Assembly: GCA_028564925.1 (NCBI GenBank)
Contig: CM053026.1
Location: 607,620,457 to 607,684,456 of the forward strand
Reading direction: 5' to 3'
Length of the DNA stretch: 64,000 nt
Origin: Lithobates sylvaticus
Lineage: Eukaryota; Chordata; Amphibia; Anura; Ranidae
Position 1 is the first letter of the stretch. The number at the start of each line of letters is the position of its first letter. The notes beneath the pieces were generated by a model, which was given only the letters and a program-made list of their open reading frames with translations, made no database searches and was not told the DNA's origin. This document shows, one piece after another, positions 1 through 10,779 of this stretch. The translations under genes and the position numbers were made by a program.

Positions 1-39
1 TCAAGATAATACTCAGGGTTGTGGTGGGTTGAACGATGA

Positions 40-1149
40 TCAGGTCGGGAATTTGGAAGGATGTCGTCTCTGGGGTGTAGAATTGAACTTGGACGGCTTG
101 TGTCTTGCTGGGGTCCAGATACGACTCGGTATATTAGATGGTTTTGGAGTAGCCGGGAGTGGAACAGGATCCTCATCTGGCAGAGGTGGTAGGTCTAAGT
201 TTCGAAGGAAGGCGTCACTTTCCTGTAGATCTCTGAGGGAGTATTGTGTACCCTCTCGGGACACCGAGAGACGGAAGGGGAATCCCCATCGATATAGAAT
301 TTTGTGAGCTTGAAGGTGAAGCGTTAGTGGTCGTAGGTTCCTCCTCCTTGCCAGGGTAATTGGTGAAAGGTCGCTAAAAATCTGGATTTTGGACCCTTTA
401 AAGTCTACCCTGGTTTGGTTGCGGGTTGCAATGGTAAGTGCCTCCTTGCTGTCATAGTAATGAAATCTTACGATCACGTCCCTGGGGTTGGCCCCTCCTG
501 GTGGTTTGGGAGCGAGCGATCTGTGGGCTCTGTCTAATCGCCAATCTATGTCCGGGATATTAGGGGCTAGAGCATTAAACAGGCTTAAAAGGTAAGGTCT
601 GAGGCTTTTGTCGTCGACTGTTTCAGGGATACCTCTGAATCTTAGGTTCTGCCTGCGTTCCCTGTTCTCCAGATCCTCCTGTTGGTTTTGGAGTTGGGAG
701 ACTGTTTGTTTCATAGTGGCGTTATCCTCCTCAAGTACTTGAACATATTGCACTAGTTCATCAAATTTAGACTCTAGCGTGTCTGTGCGTTCTCCCAGCT
801 GGCCTATTTCCCCCCTCAGCTCTTTTGCAAGCTTTCCAACTTCTTGGGAGATATTGTGAGTGAGGGCTTGAAGTAGGGATTGTAGTTTAATGTCCAGAAC
901 CCCTTCTGTCAGGGGGGGTGATGATGCTCTCTGTGTAAGTGTGGGGGGTATATCAAAGAGGGAACCTGAGTCGGTTACATATTGCTCCGTTGTGTTCTGA
1001 GCAGGGTCTTGGCTATTTGAGGCTACGGGTGTGGGTCTATTCACAAAGCGGTCCATCGTGGTATGGGCCTTGGGTTTCAGAACTGCGGCGTACGTATGTC
1101 TCTGATCCCCAATTTTGCCCATGGGGTGCACAGCTGATCCGGGCGTCAA
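40..1149 (-). CDS. LINE ORF1 protein (Tx1/L1-like), 369 aa, open throughout
   Basis: This is the nucleic-acid chaperone ORF1 protein of an L1-clade LINE; family members bind the element RNA as coiled-coil trimers. The first ~85 residues are polar and low in complexity. Residues ~86-165 form a heptad-rich coiled coil (LESKFDELVQYVQVLEEDN). Next comes an RRM-like region opening with NLRFRGIPETVDD and holding the LDRAHRSL motif, then a basic C-terminal domain (LARRRNLRPL, YRWGFPFRL). The tail is proline-rich and basic. The second methionine at residue 32 (MDRFVNRP) could be the real start. No internal stop is seen. ORF2 of this piece would lie beyond position 1. Confidence 0.85.
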   Translation of the reverse strand: MTPGSAVHPMGKIGDQRHTYAAVLKPKAHTTMDRFVNRPTPVASNSQDPAQNTTEQYVTDSGSLFDIPPTLTQRASSPPLTEGVLDIKLQSLLQALTHNISQEVGKLAKELRGEIGQLGERTDTLESKFDELVQYVQVLEEDNATMKQTVSQLQNQQEDLENRERRQNLRFRGIPETVDDKSLRPYLLSLFNALAPNIPDIDWRLDRAHRSLAPKPPGGANPRDVIVRFHYYDSKEALTIATRNQTRVDFKGSKIQIFSDLSPITLARRRNLRPLTLHLQAHKILYRWGFPFRLSVSREGTQYSLRDLQESDAFLRNLDLPPLPDEDPVPLPATPKPSNIPSRIWTPARHKPSKFNSTPQRRHPSKFPT

Positions 1150-2404
1150 GTAGGGTATCTCCCGTGGAGAGTGAGGCTGTATAAGTGGTGACGGGAGATT
1201 CGGAGATGCGGTGCGGGACGGAGCTCACATGCCTACCATCCCCAGAGGCCACGCATGCGCCCCATGAATGTGTCTATGATCTCCAATTTAGCCCATGGGG
1301 AGGGCGACCCTTGTGGGAGGCTGAGGAGGAGGTTCCCGTGTACAGTGAGGCTATAGGTCAGTCAGCGGGGGACTTAGAGATAGCGAGACTCGCAGTGTTT
1401 TGCTCTTTGAGACCATGAGCATAGAATACAAAGGGTATGTTGCCGAGTCCCACTACCTTGTGTGATAGCTTTGAGGGATGTGTGGTTGATCAGGTAGTAT
1501 ACGAGCTTCGTGAGGATAGGATTAGCTTTGTGTCCCGGGAAGAGGCAGGGAGTGAGGCAGGGTGTCCCTGGAGTAGCAAGGTGGCCGCCTTCTTCCACAT
1601 GTAGGCCGCAGCCGCGGGCTTTCCTAAGGGATGTCTGCTGGGTGGATGGGTTCTGTTAGAGTGGATTAGGGCAGAAACAGGATCTTGGGGGGACCCCTAC
1701 CTCTGGGGAACTTGACTGTGGGGTATATACTATTAGGTACTCACTGTGCCCTGGAGAGATGGTTGTAGCCAAGCAACAGGCCTCCGGGTGTAGCAAGATG
1801 GCTGCTGTTCGTGGGTGTGAGGACAGGGCCTCGGCTGTCACCAGGGCTGTAACGTGCAGGAGAGTGTCTCCAATCTGTGATCCGAGGCTACTGATGGTGG
1901 GGGAGGACGGATGGAGTCCTTTTAGAAGATCCGCGGTCCCGTTGGGTGACCGGAACGGCCGTGGAGCTCTCCCGCGGGCACGGAGTCTTAGAAAAGACCG
2001 GGGATCCTCTGGTCTCGCTAGGCCGCACAGGGCCGGGCCCGGCCGTGGCGTCCACGGGCGTCTCGGAGACTCGGTACTACCCCCGGAATGCCCCAGACAG
2101 GTGGGTGAGTGGCGGGAGGGGTCGGATGGAGGTCTCTTACCTCCTAAAACAGTCTTTTTAAAGGATTGCCTGGGTGGCCTGTAGGCCGCAAGATGGCGCC
2201 GGACGCCTTGTGTGTAGAGCCCGCTGTATGGCAGAGTGCGGTCTCGGGCTGTTGTAAACTCCCAAATAGCGTGCCCTCAGGGTAGGGTAAGATGTCCTGT
2301 AGGTTCCCCGGGGTGTATGTAGCTTGTTTGGGGTATATTAAGCCGTTGATGGCGTTGGATGGCAATTATTTGTGCGGAGCACAGCTTCCACACTTCTTCC
2401 TCTC
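1150..2404 (-). other. GC-rich leader (5' UTR-like) of the inverted LINE piece
   Basis: About 1.25 kb lies between the ORF1 start and the strand switch. It is richer in G+C and CpG than the rest of the window, notably at 1900-2110, and has no reading frame with recognisable content. Its place directly upstream of ORF1 makes a LINE promoter/5' UTR the natural reading. The exact 5' end is not marked by a motif. I put it near 2404 only because recognisable ORF2 sequence starts there on the other strand. Confidence 0.5.
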
Positions 2405-4606
2405 AATAATTATAATTTTAAAACCGGATAAAGACCCACTAAAGCCTGGCTCTTATCGGCCAATATCTCTCCTTACATCTGATGTTAAAATACTAGCCAA
2501 GGTCCTGGCAAATAGATTGTCTAGATACATTGATACTCTGATCCATAGGGATCAAACAGGCTTCATCCCCTCCAGATCAGCAGCCACAAACATTCGTAGG
2601 CTCTTTCTGAATCTACAATTACCAATGGATAACGGGGAGCTGGTGCCATCCTGTCATTGGATGCTCAGAAGGCTTTTGACATGGTAGAATGGGAATATCT
2701 ATGGATGGTACTGATTGCCTTTGGCATAGGCCCAGGCTTTATAACCTGGCTAAAAATACTATATAAAGACCCCAGGGCAAAGTTGAGGATCAATGACACT
2801 ATGTCACCAGCTTTCCCGTTGTCCCGGGGGACTAGACAGGGTTGCCCTCTGTCCCCCTTGCTGTTTGCATTGGCAGTGGAACCACTGGCCGCTGCAGTCA
2901 GACAGTCTGCGGGGATAGAGGGATTCCAACGTGCAGGAAGAGAGGATAAAATAGCCTTGTATGCAGATGATGCCTTAATTTTCCTTAGTGACCCCACAAA
3001 ATCCTTAGAGGAACTCATGAATCTTGTATCTGCATTTGGACAGCTCTCTGGGTTTCGCATCAACTGGGAGAAATCGGTGTTAATGCCGCTACATAATGCA
3101 AACACTTCTTTACCAGACTGTGCTAAACAAATTCAAATAAAACACAGAATTAGGTACTTAGGGATTGAGGTAACACGGAAAGTGGGGGATTATATTGACC
3201 TTAACCTTAGACCATTATTGACTAGGCTCAAAGATAAATGTCAGACCTGGTGCAAACTTCCATTAACCGTGATTGGAAGGGCAAATCTTATAAAGATGAT
3301 CTGGGCCCCACAATTATTATATATTTTTCACAACTGCCCGATGTGGATAGCTGCATTTTGGTTTAAAAGGATAGAATCGCTTTTTCGCGAACTTATCTGG
3401 AAGAAAAAATATGCACGTATTAAACTAACAACTTTAATGCTGGCCAAAGATGAGGGGGGACTCGCTATTCCACATCCAAAAAATTATTTTTTGGCCTCAC
3501 AAACCCAGCATTTCTATGGCTGGACAGAAGTAGATGAGAATGATCCGATACAAGCATTATTACTCCCACTGGGTAAAGGATACTCATTGATGTCCCTACT
3601 AGAGACAAAAACTTTTCAAAAAGATAAGAAATTCATAACAGGCGGACTATTTAATAAGGTATGGCTAGCAATAAAAAAGATTACTAGTATTGCTGGCTAT
3701 ACCTCCTATACACCAATATGGAATAACGCAAATTATGAGGAAGTACAGAGATTGGAGGGATTTGGGTTTTGGCAAACTCAGGGGCTGAGATTTGTGGAAC
3801 AACTGTTTTGGAATGATAATATAAAATCATTTGCGCAAATATCTGAGGAATTTAGGATTCCAAGACAGAGGTTCTTTCAATATCTCCAGCTTAGACATGC
3901 CTTTCATGTCCAGGCCCGTACATCTGTATTTATGCTTAACGAATCCAAAATAACAACACTGTTGAAGAAAAGGGACCAAAAGAAGGGACTTATATCTAAA
4001 ATTTATGAGATAATGCAGAAAAAATTTGAGGAAGAGGTAGAGGTGCCGGCTAGGAAGCAATGGGAGCGAGACCTGGGAGCACTGACTGATGCTCAGTGGT
4101 CGGAGGTCTTGTCTGCGATCCCAAAGGTATCACTGTCGGATACTCAAAAACTAACACAAATCTTTATTACGCATAGATCATACTATACACCTGAGAAATT
4201 ATTTAAGTGGAAACGCAGAGAGTCCCCTTTATGCCCTCGATGTAGTGGCGCACTGGCTAATTTAATACACATGTTGTGGAGATGTCCCAAACTCCATCGA
4301 TATTGGCAGGATATAATCCAAAATATAAATAGTGTACTAGGAATAGAAATGTTATTAGATCCAAATCTATGCTTATTAAATATAGTGGCGGAACCAAATA
4401 TCTCAAAAAATATCCATACCGCACTGACGAGAGGCCTATTTCAGGCACGAAAACTAATAGCCCAGAAATGGATATCTATATATCCTCCGACGGTTGAAGA
4501 ATGGAGAACACAAATAAAAGAAACTATATTAAAGGAGGAATTTATTTATACACATAGAGGGAGTCGAGTCGAGACAAATTTGATGCTATTTGGAAAAGAT
4601 GGGTAG
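2405..4606 (+). pseudogene. LINE ORF2, 5'-truncated: reverse transcriptase and C-terminal domain
   Basis: The reading starts in the RT fingers (YRPISLLTSDVKILAKVLANR, just after 2440) and has lost the whole endonuclease domain. One frameshift near 2640-2650 separates this start from a 649-residue open frame beginning at 2657. That frame holds the palm motifs DAQKAFD, GTRQGCPLSP (residues ~58-67) and the catalytic YADD (~102-105). A CxxC...H...C zinc-knuckle-like motif follows (CPRCSGALANLIHMLWRC, near residue 525), as in the C-terminal domain of Tx1/L1 ORF2. The long undamaged frame implies a fairly young insertion. Without the endonuclease it cannot be autonomous. Confidence 0.85.
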
Positions 4607-4834
4607 AGACCTGGGATAATGAAAATAAAAGATGAACCAACATGGGTAGAGGTTGATATTTGGAGGGGATGGGAGGATGGGTGGAGGGCTGAGGGGGCTG
4701 GAGGAGGTGAATACAGGCGGAGGCGGCAGAGGAAAAAATTCTCCCTTTTTTTTTCTTTTTTTTTTTTCTTATTATTATTATTATTAGTATTATTATTGTT
4801 TTTTTTTTTTTTTTTCTTATTATTATTTTATTTT

Positions 4835-4867
<33 letters not shown>

Positions 4868-5022
4868 TTTTTTTGTCTTTTTGGGGGGGGGGGGGGTGAG
4901 TGGGGGGCTGGTGTGGCAGATGAATGCTAGAAGTTTATGTATCTGGGATGAAATGTATGCTTAAATGTATAACTTGTATTGTTATGAAAAGAATTAAAAT
5001 AAAAAAAGTACTGAATTAAAAA
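4607..5022 (+). repeat. LINE 3' UTR and A-rich tail with T-rich and ATT low-complexity tract
   Basis: After the ORF2 stop comes a G-rich stretch (4650-4740), then T runs mixed with TTA/ATT triplets (4745-4877), a G run near 4882-4895, and an A-rich end (4985-5022) before non-LINE sequence. The short open frame across it is only simple-sequence translation. Confidence 0.65.
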
Positions 5023-5027
5023 AAATC

Positions 5028-5941
5028 TGACACTTAGTCCTTTTTTGCTTATTTATTTGAAATAAAGACAAAGTCCTTCAATAAAGGGTCAGAGGGTTAA
5101 GGGTGAGTTCAGGCACTCGGTAATTGCGGGGTAGAGGTATCAGAAGAATCCAGAGGACAAACAGCTCCGCAGACTGGATCCAGCAACCCCCGGATAGGCT
5201 CTTCTCACTTGGCCTATCAGGCGGTCAGGTGCTCGACCAAAGTCTCTGCCACAGACTTGTTGATTAAATTTAAGCATTACTGAGAGATCTTGAGAAATTC
5301 AGAGAACTGTCATACAGTAACAGTTTATTGCAGCCGATCCGGCAATACTGTATGAGTGTCAACTGAGTTTCCAGGACTCTCCAGAGATACCAGCCTTGCG
5401 CTTGGTCCTCTCCTGGATAAGTCCTCCTCTGGTTCCTCCAGTTTCTGGGCCTCTCTCCGCAGGTGGGACAGCACCGGACCATCCATGGATCAGTACTCCC
5501 CGAGACTTTTTGGGCCTACCCTTTCAGTTGCCTCGGGCCAGCTGGCCCCCGAGACACAGGATACATAGGCTGTGCACCTCAGGCCAGGAGGGTCATGAGG
5601 TCGGGGTCAAGGAGAACCCCAGAGTAAAGGCAAAAACACACCACCCTCAGAATATGGCGTCAGTACCTTAAATACCATCTCCCAGAATTCACAGCAGCAA
5701 GAACACTCCCACTGAGCTATTTCTGAGCAGTAGGTGGGATTCAATACATCCAGCTGAACTGCGTTTCTATACTTACCGGCGGTGACAGCGTCACCTACGG
5801 TCAAGGAGAAAACAGTGCAACCCAGCTGAACTGGTACAGAAACCAGAACTTTTGGAATAATTAGTCTAAAGCCCAACTGTGGCTTCAAACAACTTAAATT
5901 TTAAGAACAATAGTGTCTGCTCATAAGGAGCCGGCGCTACA
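5028..5941 (-). mobile_element. Solo-LTR-like fossil (retrovirus/Gypsy type)
   Basis: Read on the minus strand, the segment begins TGTAGCGCCGGC and ends GTGTCA, an LTR-like TG...CA pair. A TATA-like TATTTAAG lies near 5670. An AATAAA with a downstream region lies near 5320, giving a plausible U3-R-U5 order over ~914 bp. No internal coding region is attached, so it would be a solo LTR. Flanking 5-bp duplications do not match, perhaps because the LINE ends directly beside it. Family and age are uncertain. Confidence 0.4.
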
Positions 5942-6921
5942 CAAGCTTTCCTTTTTTTCTGATTCTGCCAGTCCCATGATCCCTGCCCCCACTTTTCTTT
6001 TCTCGGGAGTCTTCTTTGCCTTGACAACATTCACAGGCAGCCTGAGAGGAAGGCATACAGAAGATTCACCTCACAGTGACTCCTGTGGTACAGGCAATGT
6101 CTTTACATTTTCTCAATGATGGGGCACACTATTGAGTTGTATGGGGTGCAGCTCTTAATAAATGTGATCTAGGGACTAGTAATAAATTAATAAGTGCTCC
6201 AATGAGCAGTTCAGGGATGTGGCACACAGGAAGCTAAGGAATGCAGGAGCAAGAAGAGAATATTGTAAGTGTTTGGAAACTTGCTGAATGGAAGGTCTTT
6301 CTGTGCTACATGAATGGATCATGTGATTTGTTGCTAATAAAAAAAGAGGCATGTTTAGTATTAATTAGACCTGTACAAAATCATAAATGTTTAATATGTT
6401 GATGTCATTTCAAAAGTTGTTTTCAATCCTTTTAAATATGCAGATTTTTTTTATAACACAAATCTGGCAATCCAGCCATGAAGATCCTTGTTCCAGCAGT
6501 TTCTGTTATGGGGAAACAACTTTCTTCAAATTGTGATCCTACTGTCTTCTTGCCGCATACTTTGGAGGAAACTTTGAGTGACTTTGTTAACATACTTTGC
6601 ACAGGTATGGTCCACCTTTGTCACAGTCAGGAAGCAGATTCATCCCAATAATGCCCAGCCCTTGCTGGAGTGAATGCGTGTAGGCAGAAAGTGGCTGAAT
6701 AAGACTGGAAGATATTAGTAGCACTAAGAAGCAGGAAAAAGAGTGGAAACTGTATTTAATGGGAAAAAAATGCCACCTGCATTTGATACACAGTGCTTAC
6801 GCAAACTAAATGTCATCACTACCTTCAAGTAATTCTGGAGCTTGATGAGTCATTGTTATTGCCATATAAGATCAAGGATAAAAAAAATGGTTTTACATTA
6901 CGTTTAGATTAACAGCATATA
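5942..6921. other. No gene recognised
   Basis: AT-rich sequence without a convincing reading frame, repeat termini or RNA gene. It separates the LTR-like fossil from the Tc1-like element. Confidence 0.5.
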
Positions 6922-7313
6922 CAGTGCTGGGAAAAAGTATTTGCCCCCTTCCTGATTTTTTTTTTTTTTTGCATATTTCTCACACTTAAATGATTCAGAT
7001 CATCAAACAAATTGTAGTATTACACAAAGATAACCTGAGTAAATCCAAGATGCAGTTTTAAATTATTATTTCACTTATTAAGAGAAAAAACTGTTCAAAC
7101 CTGCCTGGCCCTATGTGAAAAAGTAATTGCCCCCTCCCATGCTGAATCATGAATGAACTGTGATTAATCACAATTGTTTGGAAAGCTGAGTTAAATTTCA
7201 CTTGCCACACCCAGGCCACATTTACTGCCAGACCTGTTGAATCAAGAAATCACATAAATAGAAGCTGTCTGACAAAGTGAAGCATGCTAACAGATCACAA
7301 AAAGCCACAAATC

Positions 7314-7570
7314 ATGCCACAATCTAAAAAAACTAAAACAAGAACACATTAGAAACAAACATGTATTGGTCTAGGAAGGGTTTCAAAGCCACTTCTAAGG
7401 CTTTGGAACTCCAGTGAACCATGGGGAGAGACATTATCCACAAATGGAGATAACTTGGAACAGTGGTGAACCTTCCATGGAGTGGTTGACCTACAAAAAT
7501 TACTCCAAGAGCATGACGACGACTCATCCAGGAGGTCATAAAATAACCCAGAACAACATCTAAAGAAATT
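7314..7570 (+). pseudogene. Tc1-like transposase, N-terminal DNA-binding fragment
   Basis: The nucleotide sequence starts ATGCCACAATCTAAAAAAAC and tracks the N-terminal paired-like helix-turn-helix region of Tc1 transposases. The recognisable order is a start like MPRSK, then a stretch corresponding to KAISKALGL, HKWR.LGTV.NLP and RRLIQEVIKEPRTTSKE. Frame changes make the fragment untranslatable as one piece. The DDE catalytic domain is absent. A short C-terminal piece (RLIASYRKCLIAVVAAKEG) resumes at about 7803. Confidence 0.75.
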
Positions 7571-7799
7571 TGAGATCCTGCTCTCAAATTTTCCGACAAC
7601 AAAGACTTTTTCCGATTGTGTGTAGCGAATTCCAACGGACAAAGTGCCACGCATGCTCAGATCACATTACAAGACCAAAGCTATTGGCTACTAGCCTCTA
7701 CATAGTTCCGTCGTACGCAACAAACGTCACCGCGTTCAGAATGATCAGAAAAAAAACGACGGATTTTGTGGTCGGAATTTCCGACCGTGTGTACGGGGC
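7570..7799. mobile_element. Palindromic MITE (TGCCGCGTACACACG family), left end lost, inside Tc1
   Basis: The right end (GGAATTTCCGACCGTGTGTACG) matches the terminal pattern of the copies at 10044-10453 and 36852-37229, and the interior carries the same TTCCGA/TCGGAA motifs. The left terminal sequence is missing or eroded. It occupies the place where the transposase core should be. Confidence 0.65.
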
Positions 7800-8088
7800 A
7801 AAAGACTCATTGCCAGTTATCGCAAATGCTTGATTGCAGTTGTGGCTGCCAAGGAAGGCACAACCAGTTATTAGGTTTAGGGGGCAATTACGTTTTCACA
7901 TAAAGCCAGGCAGATTTGGACAGCTTTTTTGCCTTAATAAATGAAATCATCATTTAAAAACTGCATTTTGTATTTACTCGGGTTATCTTTGTGTAATAAT
8001 AAAAATCTTTGATGATCTGAGTCATTTAATTGTGACAAATATGCAAAAAAAAAATCAGGAAGGGGGCAAATACTTTTTCGAAGCATTG

Positions 8089-9040
8089 ATATTATACATT
8101 CAAATGATTTCACACTAAAAATCATTGTTTTAACTTTTTTATGGATTCTTTTATCTCTGCACAACTTTGATTTTGAAATGTCACTGCCTTGGCAACTGGT
8201 AGTTGTTGCCTTCGGTTTATGAGATTTGCTTCACCACTTGCAACAGGGGATTCACAATTTTTTCTATGCATCTCATTATTATAAAGTAAAAAACAAGTAA
8301 CCTAGGGAGTGTAAGATCCCCTTATTATGGCTTTGAGGGACCAGGGCAATGATCTCAGGTACAACGACCTCCCAAAGAATGGAAGAAGCCTGTGAAAGAT
8401 TCAATATTAGACGTATCTACTAAATCCCCGATGCACAAACTGGAGCCTGGGACAGTAGTGTGTGTCTTGGTGCTTTCTTAAGCCAGCCATAGTCAGATCG
8501 AAATTCATCAGGTTCAGCAGCAAATGACCAAATTTAGATCCATGAATAGGCAGGCTGGTTGTACTTAAGATGATCTATCGATTGACTTCAGTACAACCAG
8601 CCTGTCAGGGGTTTTTTTTTTGTTCAATCACTGACAATGGCTATAGCAGTAATCATAGTATTTTGATGGCTAGGAAATGTCCTGCTCTGCGAGAGGGATT
8701 CCCCCATCAACACTGCCTGTGATGATTGGGAAATCAAGCAATTTTCTCACTTTCAACATAACAGCATAATGTATGGCCTGCCTTAAGCCAGTGAAAGGAA
8801 AATATTCTTTAGACTTGCTTCTTTTTACTTTTCTGTGCTTTTCATTCCTTTTCTCTTTTTATATTTCTCCCCTCTCTGATCTTTTATAATGAATCTTGAT
8901 GTGAGAAATATCAAACCTGACACAATTTTTAGGGCTTTAGAGAGTACATACATGGAAGCATTGATTTGTAAAAGGGCTGTAATTACAGTGATTTCTAGCA
9001 GTCTCATCCAATGTCTCCATTCTATGACTCCTGAATGATA
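8089..9040. other. No gene recognised; one 15-bp hairpin
   Basis: Mostly unassigned DNA. A perfect inverted pair, CAGGCTGGTTGTACT at 8551-8565 and its complement at 8590-8604, marks a small fold-back repeat fragment. Nothing else is supported. Confidence 0.5.
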
Positions 9041-9047
9041 TATTCAG

Positions 9048-9600
9048 TAGACATGTGCGCCGTCAAAAAATGTGTTTTGTTTCGTTCCGTATTAAAAAAA
9101 AAAATCGTAATTCGTGTCCAAAATTCAATTCGGATTCGTACAAAATACTAATTTTCATTAGATTCGCAAACTTTCATTAAAATAACAAAAGTTTTTTATG
9201 ATGAATTTATTATTATGAGGGGTTCCCACCATCCCTGCGCTGTGCTGACTTCCTGGGTTTTTAACTTTTAGGTTTGTTAACTTTTTGTAACAATTACGGA
9301 TGTTTGTTATGATGAATTTATCATTATGAGGGGTTCCCACAATTCCTGTGCTGAGTTCCCAGGTCTGAGTGTACACCCGCTGTGCCCATTATGAGGGGTT
9401 CCCACCATCCCTGTACTGAGTTCCCGGGTCTGAGTGTACACCCGCTGTGCCCATTATGAGGGGTTCCCACCATCCCTGTGCTGTGCTGACTGCTGACTTC
9501 CTCTGATTGGTGAACAAAACACCAGTCACGTTTCCATTGTAACGGAATTTGGATCCGAAATTCGTTAACGAAAATTTCATATTTCGTATAATATATTTTG
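9048..9600. mobile_element. Short interspersed repeat with TAGACATGTGC...TTTCGTTCCG terminus
   Basis: The start (AGACATGTGCGC...TTTCGTTCCG) recurs at 48384 and 61130, so it is a dispersed family with a defined end. Near 9540-9590 the sequence returns in inverted style (AACGGAATTTGG, AACGAAAATTTC), as in a TIR element. A minisatellite (9212-9500) fills the middle. The class is unknown to me. Confidence 0.55.
9323..9500 (+). repeat. 65-bp minisatellite, about 2.7 units
   Basis: Units starting ATTATGAGGGGTTCCCAC begin at 9323, 9388 and 9453, an exact 65-bp period. A diverged related copy starts at 9212. Each unit holds CTGAGTTCC and GTGTACACCCGCTGTGCCC. The overlapping open frames here are translations of this repeat, not a protein family. 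Confidence 0.85.
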
Positions 9601-10040
9601 GCTGTGCCAGGGGGTGTCACTGGAGGACAGCCAGAAAACTGACCACTCGGAGATGGATAGGTTTCTATGCCTAACATGGTCAGTTTAAAATAGGAAAGCA
9701 GTGGTGTCCGGGCCGGTCATGCCTGGCTAAAGCTCCGCTCCACGGAGGTTTACACAGTCACCTACAGCACCCGCCAAGCTGCCCTGTCAGCTCCCGCCAC
9801 CCGGTAAGGACCCGCGGCACCACATCCAGGCACAAGCAGGATGGTAACTAAAGACTCCAAACACAAGATTTAGAGCAAATCAATCCAGGAGGTCCTGGCG
9901 CGGGTCACCAACAAAATGGTGCCGCCTCTTCCCTCACATGCTGTCTCTCCCCGCTCTCATAAGCAGAAGCAGCCGGAGATGGGAGATAACAGTGAGTGAG
10001 ACTCAGACCTGCTACCCCACTGCCTTTCCAGTTTTCCTCC
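9601..10040. other. Unassigned GC-richer sequence
   Basis: No reading frame or repeat family recognised. The sequence resumes after the MITE at 10457, so the MITE interrupts it. Confidence 0.4.
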
Positions 10041-10043
10041 TCA

Positions 10044-10453
10044 TGCCGCGTACACACGGAATTTCTGATGGAAACAGTCCGATGGGAGCTTTTCATCGGA
10101 TTTTCCGATCGCGTGTATGCCCATCGGTCTTTTTCTGTCAGCATTTCCGACGGACATTGTTCTTAATTTTTCAGACGGAAAACCTTTCTATCGGATTTTT
10201 GGATCGTGTGTATGCAATTCCGACAAGCAAAATTCCGATGCATGCTTGGAAACAATTTGACGCATGCTCAGAAGCAATAAACTTCCCTTTTATAGTGCCG
10301 TCAAACGTGTTGTATGGCGTGGTGTTATTGATCGTCGGAATTTGGTGTGACCGTGTGTAGGCAAGACAGTTTGAGCGAAATTCCATCAGAATTTCCGATG
10401 GGAAAACCATCAGAGCTTTTTCCCATGAGAATTCCGATCGTGTGTACGCGGCA
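10044..10453. mobile_element. Palindromic MITE, PIF/Harbinger-like
   Basis: It begins TGCCGCGTACACACGG and ends in the near-complement CGTGTGTACGCGGCA. A 3-bp duplication, TCA, lies at 10041-10043 and 10454-10456. The interior is a chain of TTCCGA/TCGGAA motifs in both orientations, so most of the element can fold on itself. There is no coding capacity. A 3-bp target duplication fits PIF/Harbinger, though TCA is less typical than the TAA seen for the copy at 36852. Confidence 0.8.
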
Positions 10454-10503
10454 TCACAGCCAGATCTGCTTAGGCAGATAGAACGTATGCTGCAGAGGGC
10501 TCT

Positions 10504-10760
10504 TAAAAAAAAGAAAAACAGAAAGGGCGCACCGACCTTGTGCATTACCACTAAAACAGCTTTATTTGAAATATATAAAACAGCAAAGTTTATACTCACA
10601 AACGAGTATTGATAGAAGGCAAAAAACAGTAAAGTGCGTCCCCTGCTAGGAACTTCAACAGGCCTGTACTTGGTGTTGAGTGGACCTGACGATTCCTCAA
10701 AAAATTGCTGACGCGTTTCTGGGGAGAACCCCTTTCTTCAGAGGCTAGAACGGGCAATGG
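10504..10760 (-). mobile_element. SINE-like repeat with hammerhead-like box
   Basis: Read on minus, it has a CTGAAGA...GAAACGCGTC box, a variable middle, GTGAGTATAAACTTTGC, then AAATAAAGC, TAGTGGTAATGCACAAGGTC and a pyrimidine-rich end (GGTGCGCCC then T-rich). The same order occurs on plus at 45862-46118, so this is a dispersed retroposon-like family of ~260 bp. I see no clear tRNA-type promoter boxes. A link to Penelope-like or other ribozyme-bearing retroelements is inference. Confidence 0.7.
10706..10745 (-). ncRNA. Hammerhead-ribozyme-like motif, copy 2
   Basis: On minus: CTGAAGA (10741-10735), a helix II candidate GGGG-TTCT-CCCC with flanking A residues, then GAAACGCGTC (10719-10710). 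All invariant core positions (CUGANGA, GAA, and the A...U pair before a C cleavage position) are present. Helix III would be only the 3-bp ACG/CGU. Helix I is weak: two pairs, then a mismatch. Confidence 0.45.
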
Positions 10761-10779
10761 TCTTTCTCCCACAGACTCT

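Larger units (their letters stand above)
1..5022. mobile_element. Tx1/L1-like LINE in two opposed segments (twin-primed structure)
   Basis: Positions 1 to about 2404 read on the minus strand as a LINE leader followed by a complete ORF1. Positions about 2405 to 5022 read on the plus strand as ORF2 from the start of the reverse-transcriptase domain to the 3' tail. The left piece therefore has its 5' end at the junction and the right piece runs to the element's 3' end. Twin priming during target-primed reverse transcription leaves exactly this layout, with an inverted 5' segment followed by a sense 3' segment. The left limit and the first target-site copy lie outside the window. Two independent insertions remain possible, because I could not show that the two pieces belong to the same family. 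Confidence 0.65.
6922..8088 (+). mobile_element. Tc1/mariner transposon, internally replaced copy
   Basis: The ends are inverted: the left begins CAGTGCTGGGAAAAAGTATT, and the right, read on minus, begins CAATGCTTCGAAAAAGTATT. Both continue into TTGCCCCCTTCCTG. TA precedes the left end, as expected for Tc1/mariner target sites; the right flank is altered. The subterminal region also repeats in inverted form (AAATGATTCAGATCATC on the left). Inside are the first third and the last ~10% of a Tc1-type transposase gene. The middle is missing, and a palindromic short element sits at 7570-7799. It cannot make transposase. Confidence 0.85.

Noticed and set aside
4619-4930. Frame with poly-F/L/I content
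   Set aside because: T-rich and ATT simple sequence of the LINE 3' UTR.
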